Shown in pieces: positions 12,013 through 22,870 of a DNA stretch of 64,000 bases (the stretch's first letter is position 1; every line of letters begins with the position of its first letter). The notes beneath the pieces were generated by a model. It saw only the letters and a program-made list of their open reading frames with translations, did not search any database and was not told the DNA's origin. Source of the stretch: Progne subis subis (lineage: Eukaryota > Chordata > Aves > Passeriformes > Hirundinidae). Both the position numbers and the translations under genes were made by a program. The stretch spans positions 496,001 through 560,000 of the forward strand of contig JAKJHU010000183.1 of the NCBI GenBank assembly GCA_022316685.1, written 5' to 3'.

Positions 12013-14061
12013 TCCCTTTAGCAGGGAAAATTCTGATTTGCAGCCAACACTTAGCTCTCTGTGTTTGGAAGATACGTATATTATAGACAGGACTGGCAAG
12101 GCTAGCCAACATTTTCCTTTAAAAAATACAAGCAGAGGGGAAACTGGGTTTCAAATGCAATGAGTATTCGAGTGTTTGTTGTTTCCAGGAAAAATGCTTT
12201 CATTTTTGTTGAAATACCTATTTAAGATGTGTTTTGTATTGCAAAGGAAGCTGGTTTGGGTTTCTATGAAGACTTATTTATTTATTGTATCGTCTAAATC
12301 CTGTGTCCTAAAGATGGTATTTTCCTAAGCTGCAGTCAAAGTACTTTATGGGGTTTTAATCCTTTGTATCTGTAGAAGTGTTTTTTTCTCCCACCTCACA
12401 AAGTCCCAAAGCTCTTCCTGTGATTCCCTTGCACTGTTTCATAGAGTTTATTTTGTACTAGATGTGTTTGCAATCCCCAGGAATGCATCGTTCCACCTTA
12501 GCAGGCAGACCTGAGTCCCAGGGATTTATACCAGAGATTGGCAGAGCTCCCTGGCTTTCTGAAACTGGGATGTCAGCAGCTTGATGCCCACAGGAAGGTC
12601 ACTCTCCTGTGTTCTAGTGGAGGCAGAAGGCATGGGGTGCCTGTGGTGTACCCCATTTCTCATATTCCATTAAATATCTGCAGGGGTCTAAGAGTGGCAC
12701 AACAGTTTGATACTGACTGTTTTTTCCCCTGAGGCAAAGCTCCCTCAGCCCCAAGAGCGAGCTGCCGTTTCCCTGGGAGTGCAGTAAGATCTCCAGGGTT
12801 AAATGCCACATGTGTGGTTTGGCCTGAAAGTCTCACCAAAAGCATCACCTTCACTGTGGGGGTTGTTAATTGATTTAATAGCACCTACCCCTTTGTTTGG
12901 AAATAGCCAAATCCTCCCTGATGTTGCTCTGGAAGAGCCTCTACAAAGGCTTTTCCAATGCTTCCCAGAGCAATACCAGAGGAAGAACAGAGGGCAAAGC
13001 AAAGTTTAGTAGGTATTTAGAAAACTCGCCCCCAGCAACATTCCCTTGGCTGAGCTAGAGCTTGTCACTCCCACCTCATGGTTGGGGATCCAGGGCTGAG
13101 CTTCAGTAGCTGGGGCTGAGTAGAGATCCCAGTGGAGGGGCTGGTCAGGGCCACCAAGGTTTATTAGTGCCCTCAGCACCCTGACAGGGATGAGGAGAGA
13201 CTCCTTGACAGCAGTTTTGGGATTAGCAGCTCCCTGACTGGAAACTTTAGGTGAGGAGGGAAGATTGTGAGGTGAGATGAGGTATGAACTGATCTTTTCC
13301 ACAGTGAACAAGGAGGAACTGGCGAGTTTGGATGTTCAACCCAAGTCACTTTACTGGAGAAGTTGCTTCTGCTTTTCCAAAAATACACCCTTGAAAAGCT
13401 TTCCAAGTCGGGCAGCCAAGAGTAGAGCCACGCAGAGCCACCAGTTACACCGTAGTGAAAAATGATGCACTCACCTGGTGAGTCATACTGGGCAGTAAAA
13501 GATACTCCCTGGAGCTGCTGTTTGTGCATGGTCCAATGTGCTCGCATGGGTTTCCTAAGTTATTCTTGCATTGCCCTTATGACTGTTGCTATTAATTACT
13601 GAAAAAAGAAAGAGCCTGATAATGTCAGGACAGAGAGGTGAAGGAGAGCTCCAAGCTGCACAAAGCTCTTCTCTCTTCTCTTGAAGGCAGGCTGTAATGA
13701 CTGAGTGGCCTTTTCCAAGCTTCGGTGTCTTCCTTACATCTGTAGCTGAGGAGAAACTTAAAAAGCAAATATTAGAGAAGACAGTACACGGCTCTCTTGT
13801 AAAGAAGGGAACCATTCACAGCATCTCCCTCTGATTTGATGTGACAGCAGAGCACTAAGCACTGTCTCAGGAAACCAAGTATAGGCAAAATGCTTCCATC
13901 TCCTGCAGCCTGTCCCCTGCAGCTACCGCTGAGATACGGCTGCAATTCACTGACTATGTCATGTCTGGCAGAAGAGTCTGTTCTCAGCTGTCTAAGACAG
14001 CTGGAAATGAACTTCTGTAATGGCTCAAAAAGTGAAACGGCTCTTCTGCCTGTTCATTTCA
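12013..14061. other. Intergenic up to the array edge
   Basis: No gene or recognised repeat. Base composition is AT-richer than the array that follows. Some frames of 60-120 codons are open but lack splice-bounded structure or recognisable domains. Confidence 0.5.
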
Positions 14062-15186
14062 GGCAGGCAAGTCAAGAGAAAGCCATTGTGGCCAACTCTA
14101 CTGAAGCCTTTTACCAAACCCATTTGACATCCTGGCTGGTACAAATGCCTCATTGTGCAAGTACTGGCATTCAGGGTGCTGCTGTTCCTGTGCACACTCT
14201 GGTGCTGTTTCCGTGGGCTCCAGAGTGACTTGGGCAGCAGCGACTCCGCAGCCCCGCTCGAGGGGACGTCGCCGCCCTCCCCGTGGTGGCAGCAGCTCTG
14301 CGGCCCCAGAGCTCTGTGGCAGGGTGGCCTCGGTCACAGCACCGCAGCCTGGGCAGCCACGAGGGCCTGGGCTGGCCGCCAGCCCTGCCTCTGCCCGCTG
14401 CCCCTTATTGGCAGCACCCAGCAGTCGTGCCCTGGCAGCGTGCCCCTGCCCTCCCTGTGCCCAGTCATCCCAGCCGGGACACCTCGGGGGAGTCCCCACC
14501 CTTCTGGTGGGGCGGTGTCCCTGCCTCGAGGGCTTCTACCGTAGACCCACGAGGTCTGCTTTGGGGAAGCACCAGGGCAGCCGGGTGGCAGGAACAAGGA
14601 GGCTGCCTGGGGGCTGCTTATGGCCTCTGCCACCCAGTTCCTCAGGACTTCCCACCACCCCAGCCCCTCAGAGTCTCCCCCAGCCCGGCCAAGCTGCCTG
14701 GCAGCAGTGGTGCAGCCCTGCAGGAGCTCCAGAGGAGCCTGTTCACGAGGCACCTGGGAGCCCTCAGCCATCCAGCCAGCAACGCACGGGCAGGAGGACA
14801 CAGAAGGCGCTTCCTGGCTGGCACAGGGCATGTGACCATCTCCAGGCACCGGTCTCGCAGCGATCCCCACAGCTCGGGCCGCTGCCCACCCGCTCTGTCG
14901 GCAGTGCAAAGGCTTCAGCGGGACCACCAAAGGCCAGGGGGCTTCTGGCCATTTTCCCTGCAAGACTCTGCGCCTGGGCAGCTCGCTGAGCGCAAGCACC
15001 CTTTTCCCCCCTCTTCCTCTCTGCCCTGCAGACCCTGGGCAGCAAAAGAAATCTCCTTGCATCCTGTCTATTATAACACGTCCTATATTTATAGACTAAA
15101 GACGAACAAAAAAGAAGAGAAGAATCTTGAAGGAAAAGAAAATCCCCACTGGCTCAGGTGGCCCCAAGCAGACAGCGTGTCCCAGA
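14062..15186. other. Array spacer downstream of the U1 gene
   Basis: About 1.1 kb, very GC-rich at first, then an A-rich stretch near 15060-15140. It lies 3' of the minus-strand gene. It contains two GTGYCCCTGCC direct repeats at 14440 and 14515 that bound a 75-bp segment lost in U3-U5. No AATAAA on the minus strand was found, so the poly(A) site is unknown. Confidence 0.6.
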
Positions 15187-18100
15187 TCAGCTCTCTGCTG
15201 AGCTGCAGCACCGCAGCCAGCCGAAGCGCAACAGTCGACGCCGTGTCCTCCATACCCTGCGGAGCTCATCTTGCAGGTTCTCGAACATGGAATATCGAGA
15301 CCTGTCTACAGACCAGAGGATATGGGAGGTTTGAAGTGCTAGGCGACAGATGGAAGGACTGATATCATCTGCCATGTCTTCAAAGGCTGGAAGAGAAAGG
15401 AACAGAGCCACGGTCAGATCCCGGAGCTGCGGGCACCCCAGGAGAGCCCCCTGCCAGGGCCAGCCCAGCCCGCTCTTGCTGTGGCCAGGAGGGAGCAGGG
15501 ACCAACAGGATCAGCCCAAAGCTGCTGGACACGAATGCGCCACGTGTCCCTGCAATCGCTGTGTGCTCTGCCCAAGCCCTTTCGTCCGCACAGGGAGCAG
15601 AGCCCCCGCAGCTGGGCCAGGGCTTGCGGCTTCCCCCGCCGGCCCCGCTGACAGCCCGGTGCCCTCACTCACCTTTGTAGATGAGCTGGAGCTGTTCCCG
15701 CTGCCTCCTCAGGCTCCGCCCGCAGATTCCTGTGAACACAGAGCCTGTCACGACCCTGCCAGCGGCACAGCACCCTGCCAGCGGCACAGCTGCCGGCCCT
15801 GTGGCCACACGGCCTCCTGGCCCTGGCGCTTGCCGCCTGCTGCCGCCCAAGGGCACGGCTGCGAGAGGGCGGCAGCAGCCCCGAGGCCAGGTGGGGCTCC
15901 AGGGCGCCGGGCCCGGTCACCGCTGCCGGGGCAGCATCCGGGGCCGGGGCCGAGCTACAGCGGGCCGGGGAGGGAGCTCGGGTTCGTGGCTCACCAATGA
16001 ACCTGATGGCCGCCTCTCGCAGGGGCTCCTGGGGGCTCTCCAGGTATGGCAGGGCCTGGCGCAGCAGCTCGGCTGCTCGGCTCCTGTTCTCTTGCAGCTG
16101 GAGAGAGCGGCAGGAGGGAAGGGTTGGCGTGGGCTCAGCTCCCCGGCCGGGCTCTCGCTGCGCCCAGCCCCGGCCTCCCGTGCCCACCCAGCCCTGAGGC
16201 CTGGCCAGCAGCCACTGGTGCCGGGCTCTGGAGGGGGCAGAGAGCCGGGTGCTGCCCGGGCCCGCCTCGCCCATCGGCTCGGGGCCACAGGAGCCTGGAG
16301 AAGAGCCCACACAGGCCCTGGGTCCAGCACTGGGCAGAGGCACAGCTGCCGAGCCCACACACCAAGCACCACAGTCAGGGGGCTTCTCCAGGCTGAGGCT
16401 GGGCCTTCCAAGCTGTTCTTACCAGGCACTCGCTAAACATCCACAACTTCTTCTTCTTCACTAGTTTTTCAAGGTCCCTTCTCTTCAGGAACATGGCCGC
16501 ACAAAGGAGCGTTGCCCAAGAAGCCTGGAGAGCAGCAGAGACACGTAGATGGCACCACAGCCCAGGGCACAGGAGCTGCGTCCCTGTGCCAAGTCCTGGA
16601 GAGGCTGCAGCCCGCAAGGCGCCAGGGCAGGAGGCAGCCGAGCCCCCTCCCAGGGGGACACACCAGCCGCCCACGAGTCCTCACCTCTGCCACATCCTGG
16701 TCCTCATCATGGCAATGGAAGAACAGTGGAAGCAGGCTCTGGCGTACGTGTGTCTTCAGGGCCTTTTTTTCCTTTTCCACTGAAACAGTCACCGATTTTT
16801 GGAAGAGCAATATGGCCAGCAGCCGCACCTGGCTCTTACGCTGTATGAAAGGAAGAAAAAAAGACCTCAGCCGTGGCTGCTTGGGGCTCAGCCAGGCGCA
16901 AGCCTGCAAATTCACGTGGCATCAAATGCCTGGGCAGCACCCAGTGGCTGGGGCTACAGAGCCTTACGTGGTCAAAGAGTGGCAGGAGCGCCTCAGCCAG
17001 CTGCAGGGCAAAGGGGCTGGGTGCCAGCAGGGCCTTGTCCAAGACTATGAAGCTGAGTAGCATGACTGTCGTTTGGACTATCTCTCCATCTGGGTCCTTC
17101 AGGAGCTCCACAAGTCTTTCAGTCAGGCTCCACATTTTTTCAGTCTGTGCGGAACACAAGTCTGTGAAACGCCACCCTGGTGCTGCAGGGCCCAGAGGCC
17201 AAAGGCCTGTCCTGAAGCCCTCGGGCAGCTGAACCGGGAGGCAGGAGAGCTGGGAGCAGCTGCCTCAGTGCCCAAAACCCAGCCCAGCCCAAGCGACCGC
17301 GCTCCCCATCCCCACGCTGCCCGCACGGGTTCAGCTGCTGCTCCCTTCTCACCATCGAGGGATCGTCAGTGAGCACAAGGAGTGCCCTGAGCGCCAGGTG
17401 ACGCCTATCCCTGGACTTGCTCCACAGGAGCGTTGACAAGATTTGCAGGACTCTGTTATGACCATGTTCACTCAAGTCCAGGCAATCTAGAGTCTGAAAG
17501 GCACAGGGCAGTGACAGGAGACCCGGCTGCCAGGAGCCCAGGAGCGCACAGGGCCGGGCCCAGGCAGCAGCAGCAGCAGCAGCAGCAGCGCAGGGCGCGG
17601 GCACAGTCCCAGGCAGCTGCGGCTACGAGAGGGCAGAGAGCTGGGAGGCAGCTCAGCCAGGCAGCGCTGGCCTTCAGGCTCACCTCCACAAGGAACGCCA
17701 GGGCGGGCAGATCCCAGCGTGGCTGCCGTGTGCTCAGCAGGCGGAGCAGGTAGCGAGCGATCCGGGAACACAAGGGTGTGGAGATGCAGGACATCTCCCT
17801 GGCAGGAGAAAAAGTAACCAAGACTGTGAGCTCGGGGGACAAATCTCTTCCAGGGCTGACTCACAGAGGTCTGGTCTTTCAAGACCATCCTGCAAGGGGA
17901 CCTGAGCCATTTGAGAGGCGGCTCCTTCTGGGCAGCCTCCTCTCCCAGACTTTTCCAGCCTTTTTGGCAGACCCTCGGTGACCAGGCCATCTGGCCCACG
18001 ACCACGGGGGACTGTGCGGGCCACCCCGGGCAGAGGGGACAAATGCCTGAGGCAGTGGGGAGAAGGGGGTCTCACCTGGCCAGCAGACCCACGGCATAGT

Positions 18101-20555
18101 GGTGGGTGTCCGCACAGAGCAGCGTGTCCCAGGCACGCTTGCGTTCCATTGCCACCACCACATGCTCACAGTGCATTTCACAGAGCAGGGACTTCAGGGT
18201 CTGCACTGCAAAGCTGTGTGCAGAGCAAAGCCCCGGTCACACCGGGAGCACTGGCTGCTGCCCTGGGGACGTGGCAGGCGCAGGAGGACGGGGATGGAGC
18301 ACCTGTTGGGGCTAGTGGCAAGGCCATGTTGCTCCTGGCATGCCTTCCAGAAGGTATCGACCTCCTCTGGTATATCCAAAGTGCTGAAGAACACTTGGAA
18401 GAGCAGATGTACAAAGAGGCGGGCAAAATACACTGACACCATATGTGGGACACAGGGCGCCTGGAGGATCTTCCACATCACCACAGTTGCCTGCAAAGGA
18501 CAAAGCATGCCGAGACAGCGCTCGCTGCCGAGGTGTCCGTGCGGCAGGGCCCGAGCGTGGCCGGGAGAGGCCAGGGGAGACGCGGGGGGAGCACCGGGCC
18601 TGGTGCCCCCTGAAGCTGCCCCTAGGCCAGGTTTCATCCCCGTGCCTGAGGCAGGGAGATGCAGCAGGGCAAGGAGCATGAAAAGCTGCTGGAGAGGCAG
18701 CCTTGGGCTGAGCAAAGGCCAGTTCCAGAAACTCACAGCCAGGGCAAAGACTCCCGTTTTGTCCCCATCAGAGGTGCACGTGCTGTGCTCTGGCCAGTTC
18801 TCCAGCACATCTAGGAGTTTGAGCTGCACACGCTCCGCGGTCCTGGGTGAGCACAGGATCGTCTTCCACATGGACGTAGCAGCTCTGTGGGGTCAGAACT
18901 CGGTCTCAGGGGGGTCTCAGACACAGCGCCGTGGCCTGGGCAGCAGCGGGGAGCTGAGCTGGCTGCCAGCTTTGCCTCTGCCCACTGCCCCTCGCCAGCA
19001 GCAGCCAGGCAGCCCAGCCCTGTGGGGGCAGGCCCCTGAGGGGCAGGGAAGAAGCATGGCAGCAGGCTCGGGGCCTGACATGTCAGGGCTGGGAAAGGGA
19101 GCAGCCAGAGGGCCGCAGAATTCTCCTTTGGTCACACGCCTGGGGCAGGCTGTACAGGATGATGGGCTGGGGTGCCCTGAGCCCTCTGGGCAGGTGGGCC
19201 CCATACCTGTCACACCATGGGGCCACACGCAGGAGAGTCATCACCACGTCATCGGGCTGTGCGTCGGTGAGATCCAGCAGGGTCCTGAACAGCTTGTGCT
19301 CAGAGTCCTCATTGGCCACGAGCCACTGGTGGATGTACCTCACCATGGCGGGCACCTGGAGAAGGCACAGGGAGACTTGCAAAGCTGCCAGAGGGAGTCA
19401 TGATTGCCCAGCTTCCTCAGAGAAGTGCTTCCCTTCCCACCACACTGCCATGGCCTCAAAGCCTCACAGGGACCAGCAGGCTTGGCTTGGGAGGCCAAGC
19501 AGTTCCTGGGAGGATCAAAGCCTGGGCACAGGCTGCTTACTTGCTTTGGGCTGGAAAAACCCTCCTCTACAAGCATATCCAGCAGGGCAGCGCTGGTCTT
19601 GGTTTTGAAGATGGGAGGGTATGCTCTGACCCCAGTGCCCGTGGTGCTGGTCTCTTCCTCCCGAATTCTCTTGATGAATTTGCAGACCAGCTGGAGGAGA
19701 AGGGCAAGAAGCCAGGGATGTTCCATGGAGCGCTCCAAGCACGGTGCTCGGCTGAGCAGCGACGGCAGGCCCAGCCCAGGTCGGGGGGATGGCCGCAGGT
19801 ACCTGCCCTGTTGTGCGGAAGAGGGCACGGGCGGGGTCCTCCTCTTGTGTCCGGTCCAGGGCTGCATCTGGCAAAGAGCGAGCGCAGCTGCTTTGGCTGC
19901 GGGAGAGGCCGGAGAACAGAGCCCAGCCCTGCGCTCCCCAGGCAGGGAGAGCCCCGGGATGCCCCGGGGGATGGAGCAGGGCCGCTGCGGGGTTCAGCTC
20001 CAGCCCATCTTCCGTCCTGTGCAGGGGTATGTCCCCAGGGGACGGGATGCCATGCGATGCCATGAGGCCGAGCCGGCTGCAGGCACCGGCCCTGCGGCCC
20101 AGCTCTGCCACTCACCCTCCTGCAGTGGCTGGAACTGCTGCGCCTCTTGAGTCTCTGCGGCTACTCCAGGGCCGCCTTCCTCCTCGTCCACCCAGGGCAG
20201 CTTGGGCACTCTCGAGGGTCTCTGCTCCGTGTCTGTTGTAACACTCCTCCACCCTGTCCATGGGTACAATGGCATGGCAATCAATGGGTCGGGGCCAAGC
20301 TGGCTGCAGGCACTGGCCCTGCGGCCCAGCTCTGCCACTCACCCTCCTGCAGTGGCTGGAACGGCTGCACCTCTTCAGTCTCTTCTGCTTGGGCAGCAGC
20401 AGGGTCTTCTTCCTCCACTTCATCTATCCAGGCCAGCTTGGGCACTCTCGGGGGTCTCTGCTCCATGTCAGTGCCTGGATTTATGGCTACTGGCAGGAAA
20501 GTTGGCTTGGAAAACCTCCGAGTCAGCAAGTCCTGTAGTTGTGCCTGGAAGGCAC
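15187..20555 (-). CDS. MROH-like HEAT-repeat protein, copy U1
   Basis: Maestro HEAT-like family member: an all-helical HEAT-repeat scaffold of unclear molecular role. Exons, 5' to 3': e1 20343-20555, e2 19803-19867, e3 19541-19690, e4 19207-19355, e5 18737-18884, e6 18303-18490, e7 18076-18213, e8 17684-17798, e9 17353-17493, e10 16968-17144, e11 16685-16840, e12 16423-16524, e13 15995-16097, e14 15673-15729, e15 15187-15386 (TGA stop). Phases join throughout, giving about 699 codons. Family-like pieces: LVCKFIKRIREEE (e3), VRYIHQWLVANEDSEHKLF (e4), SFAVQTLKSLLC and HHYAVGLLAR (e7), LCSRIARYLLRLLSTRQP (e8), LAEALLPLFDH (e10), LKRRDLEKLV (e12), QEPLREAAIRFIG (e13). e1 is acidic (IDEVEEEDPAAA). 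The start codon lies further 5' and was not resolved. The e6 donor is a weak GTGCTC. The 3' exons are class I. The family call rests on remembered similarity, not a search. Confidence 0.75.
17565..17588. repeat. (CAG)8 in intron 8, U1
   Basis: Eight CAG units on the plus strand (CTG in the sense of the MROH-like gene), about 70 bp upstream of the exon 9 acceptor, so intronic and not polyleucine coding. Confidence 0.9.
20116..20230 (-). other. Second copy of the acidic exon 1 core (type A), U1 only
   Basis: A 227-bp offset duplication places two versions of the exon 1 end side by side, each with its own GTGAGTG donor. This 3'-ward copy encodes VDEEEGGPGVAAETQEAQQF (type A, as in U3-U5), while the 5'-ward copy at 20343 is type B (IDEVEEEDPAAAQAEETEEV, as in U2). 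The 5' boundary of this copy is unclear; ACAACAG/ACACGG is a possible acceptor. It could be an alternative exon or a recombination relic. Confidence 0.6.
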
Positions 20556-20845
20556 CTGCAAGTCTGAAGTACTGGGAAGAGTACAGGAGTCTTGCAGTAT
20601 GGTCTCGAGGGCTCCTGCCACAATGACAGGAGACTCCTCGTCAAGGAATGTGCTCTGTTCTCGAGGGCACCGGCAGCAGGGATGGGAGATGCCTCGGAAA
20701 AGCTCCGGGGCACCAATTCCCACGGTCTGCCCTCAAGGGCACCTGCAGAAGAGAAGCCTCGGGAAGGCCACGGGTCAGCGAGCCCTGTGGTCTGGCCTCG
20801 AGGTCACCTGCAGGACTAAGGCCTCAGAAAAGCTCCGGGTCAGAC
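20545..20845 (-). repeat. 65-bp-period minisatellite at the 5' end of the U1 gene
   Basis: About five imperfect copies, marked on the plus strand by CTCGAGG-like cores at 20545, 20604, 20660, 20732 and 20797 (spacing 59, 56, 72, 65). On the gene strand each copy contains a pyrimidine tract and a (T/C)TGCAG/GTGCC-type acceptor followed by an exon 1-like start. Only the last copy is used in the exon model. Confidence 0.7.
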
Positions 20846-20959
20846 AAAATGGAGTGTGCTGTGGGGGGGGCTCCTCACGACACCGCTCTATCACGTCCAG
20901 TCCCGTCGCCTGCTCCGAGCACTGTGGCGTGGCTGCGTCGCCGCCAGCACCTATGTCAC

Positions 20960-21043
20960 CACGTGTCACAAAGGGCCCTTTGACACCCTGTCCCATTCCT
21001 TTCCACGGTGACCACGCTGCGTTGTGTCAACAAAGGGCCCTTG
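20960..21043 (-). promoter_or_regulatory. Presumed promoter elements, U1
   Basis: CACGTG at 20960-20965, a perfect 14-bp palindrome CAAAGGGCCCTTTG at 20969-20982, and a related CAAAGGGCCCTTG at 21031-21043. The elements sit just 5' of the minus-strand gene in CpG-rich DNA, and the 62-bp spacing is the same in all five units. Promoter function is inferred from position. Confidence 0.4.
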
Positions 21044-21938
21044 CACACGCTGCCACCTGCGCTGGGGCTGCCCTCAGCCCACCCAAAGTGGCCCAGGTTA
21101 AAAGGATTCCCTCGGCCCGGGTGTCCAAGACAGCCCAGCAGGATCTTTAGGAGCGGCTCAAGGCAGCAGCAAACGCTGCCCTGCTCTGCGGGCTCAGGGC
21201 AGCAGAAGGAGCCCCCAGGGCTGCCGACGCAGCCGCCGTGGGAAGGGCACGGGGCCTTCCACAGAAGCTGGCACGGCCTCCTTGGGACACGTCCTGGCCG
21301 GTGGCCATCCTAAACCCGCGGGTGTGACACAGGCACGAGGAACGTGTGGGCCGGGGCAGGAATGCTCCTGGGACCCCTGGGGCCCGGGGAGCACTGAAAT
21401 CAGCGGGTGTGGCAGAGTCCCTGCCCAAGCAGAACTGCCACCCCCCCTGAGGCCCGGCAGCGCTGCTGTCATCTCCTGCCCCAGAGACCTGTGCCCCGGG
21501 GAGCTTCTGTGCCGGAGGGAGCCAAAGCCAAGGTGCCCTGGGGGCTGTGCTCCTTCTCCTGGGGCTGTGGGCAGGAGCACCTGCAGCAACTGCTGGCAAC
21601 TCTTGGTAGCTGTCAGATGATGTTGCTCCTTCCTGGAATGTTTGGGTTTTTGTTTTTCCATAAAAGGGAGTGGCAGTAGCACCAGAGCACCATCAGCTGC
21701 TGAGTTTCCCAGGACGATTAAATTGTACAGAGACACTGTGATGTTTCAATGTGACCTTCTGTCTGTTCTTCCGGGAAAAACGTTAGCTCAGTCTCTGGTG
21801 TTCAATGCTCCAGTTGCTGCGTGTCTGTTGGTGCTGTAGCTGATGCAAGGCAAAGATTACCTCCAGACCCAAAGAGTCTTGCCTGAAAAGTCACTGGCCT
21901 ACATCTAATTTTAATTCTTTGTTTTCTGCATTTTCTAG

Positions 21939-22163
21939 AGCCTGCTGATCATTTTCAAGGATTTCTCCCTATCCCTCGGCCACATTCTCCAGACGTTCTG
22001 CTGTTACATCCTTTTGCATTTAGTGAAAGTGACCTGCAATGACCCATCGATCAAAGCCCTGGGAGGACTTGAACCCCTGGGTGAAGCCAGGCAAAACATC
22101 CATTTCCCACACCTGAAGCCATTAACTGCCAAGCGCTGTCCCCAGTGTCACACCCTGTCCCCT
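21939..22163 (+). other. Candidate plus-strand exon, 75 codons, U1
   Basis: Bounded by TTTTCTAG with a long pyrimidine tract on the left and CCCCT/GTAAGT on the right, and open across all 75 codons in phase 0. It reads SLLIIFKDFSLSLGHILQTF, a hydrophobic stretch CCYILLHLVKV, and ends AKRCPQCHTLSP with a CxxC pair. I do not recognise it. No partner exon was found on this strand, so it may be chance or an old exon fragment. Confidence 0.3.
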
Positions 22164-22800
22164 GTAAGTTTACTGGTGCCATTTAAAAGGGGTTCCCAAG
22201 GGAAGCAAGTGAAATATTTTTGTAATTTCCACATCAGCATTAAAATCCTTGCCCAGATAAATCACATGTCAACCTTTCTAGGATTTTTAAATACCAAAGC
22301 GGTCATTTTTCACTCTGGATTTTTGTGTCTCTCAACAGTCAGCTTTTAGTTTTAGACACTCCAGAAAAAGTCTCTGGTGTCCAGCTATGCCTTTGCATCA
22401 GCATACACTCCTGATGATTACTTTAGGCAGGAGCAGCAAAGCCAAGAATGAGGCAAACAGGCTCTTCCTGTGTTCTCATGTCCTGCACAGCACTGAGGAG
22501 TCAGGAGCCTCAGGGTGCACAGGAGGCCACAAAGACTTTGGGATGCTGAAATGGACCAACCTGGTGCCTGTTCCCGGGCTGCACAGGGCTGAAGGGCAAC
22601 TGGATGATCCAACAACGGTTGAAGGGACATACCATGGCCCATTGGAGACTCCTCTTGCTAGTTCTGTGAGCTACAATATTCAGCTGTAACCAGCTGATTT
22701 TTTCATGTTTGCTTGAAATCCGGGAGAGGAAAAGGTAAACATGGAGAAGTGCTCTTCCAGTCCCAGTGACAGCTGTGCCTGCCCACCACCTGTGCCCATG

Positions 22801-22870
22801 GCGGGGTGGTTGGAACTGGACGATCTTTATGATCCTCTCAAACACAAAGCGCGCTGGGATGCGGTGATTC
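22801..22870 (+). repeat. CR1 3'-tail remnant in unit, U1
   Basis: GGTTGGAACTGGACGATCTT followed by TATGATCCTCTCAAACACAAAG matches the CR1 tail (GGTTGGAACTAGATGATCTT) and then decays. It is present in every unit. Confidence 0.65.

Noticed and set aside
14283..15362. Plus-strand open frame of 359 codons in U1
   Set aside because: GC-driven open frame antisense to the gene 3' flank; composition is Pro/Ala/Arg/Ser-rich with no motif, and its right end is antisense to exon 15.
17565..17588. CAG run as polyglutamine or polyleucine coding
   Set aside because: It falls in intron 8 upstream of a good acceptor; no frame through it joins the exon model.
17845..17970. Possible extra exon between exons 7 and 8 (gene strand open, GTGAGTC donor present)
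   Set aside because: Exons 7 and 8 already join in frame to give LLAREMSCISTPLCS; the upstream acceptor is poor. It may be a pseudo-exon.
18099..19403. Plus-strand open frame of 434 codons in U1
   Set aside because: Overlaps exons 4-7 of the MROH-like gene antisense; the exon model with consistent phases is on the other strand.
21658..21667. CArG box CCATAAAAGG in U1 and U2
   Set aside because: It is changed to CCATAGAAGG in U3-U5, and lies in a spacer next to a T run far from the presumed promoter; likely chance.
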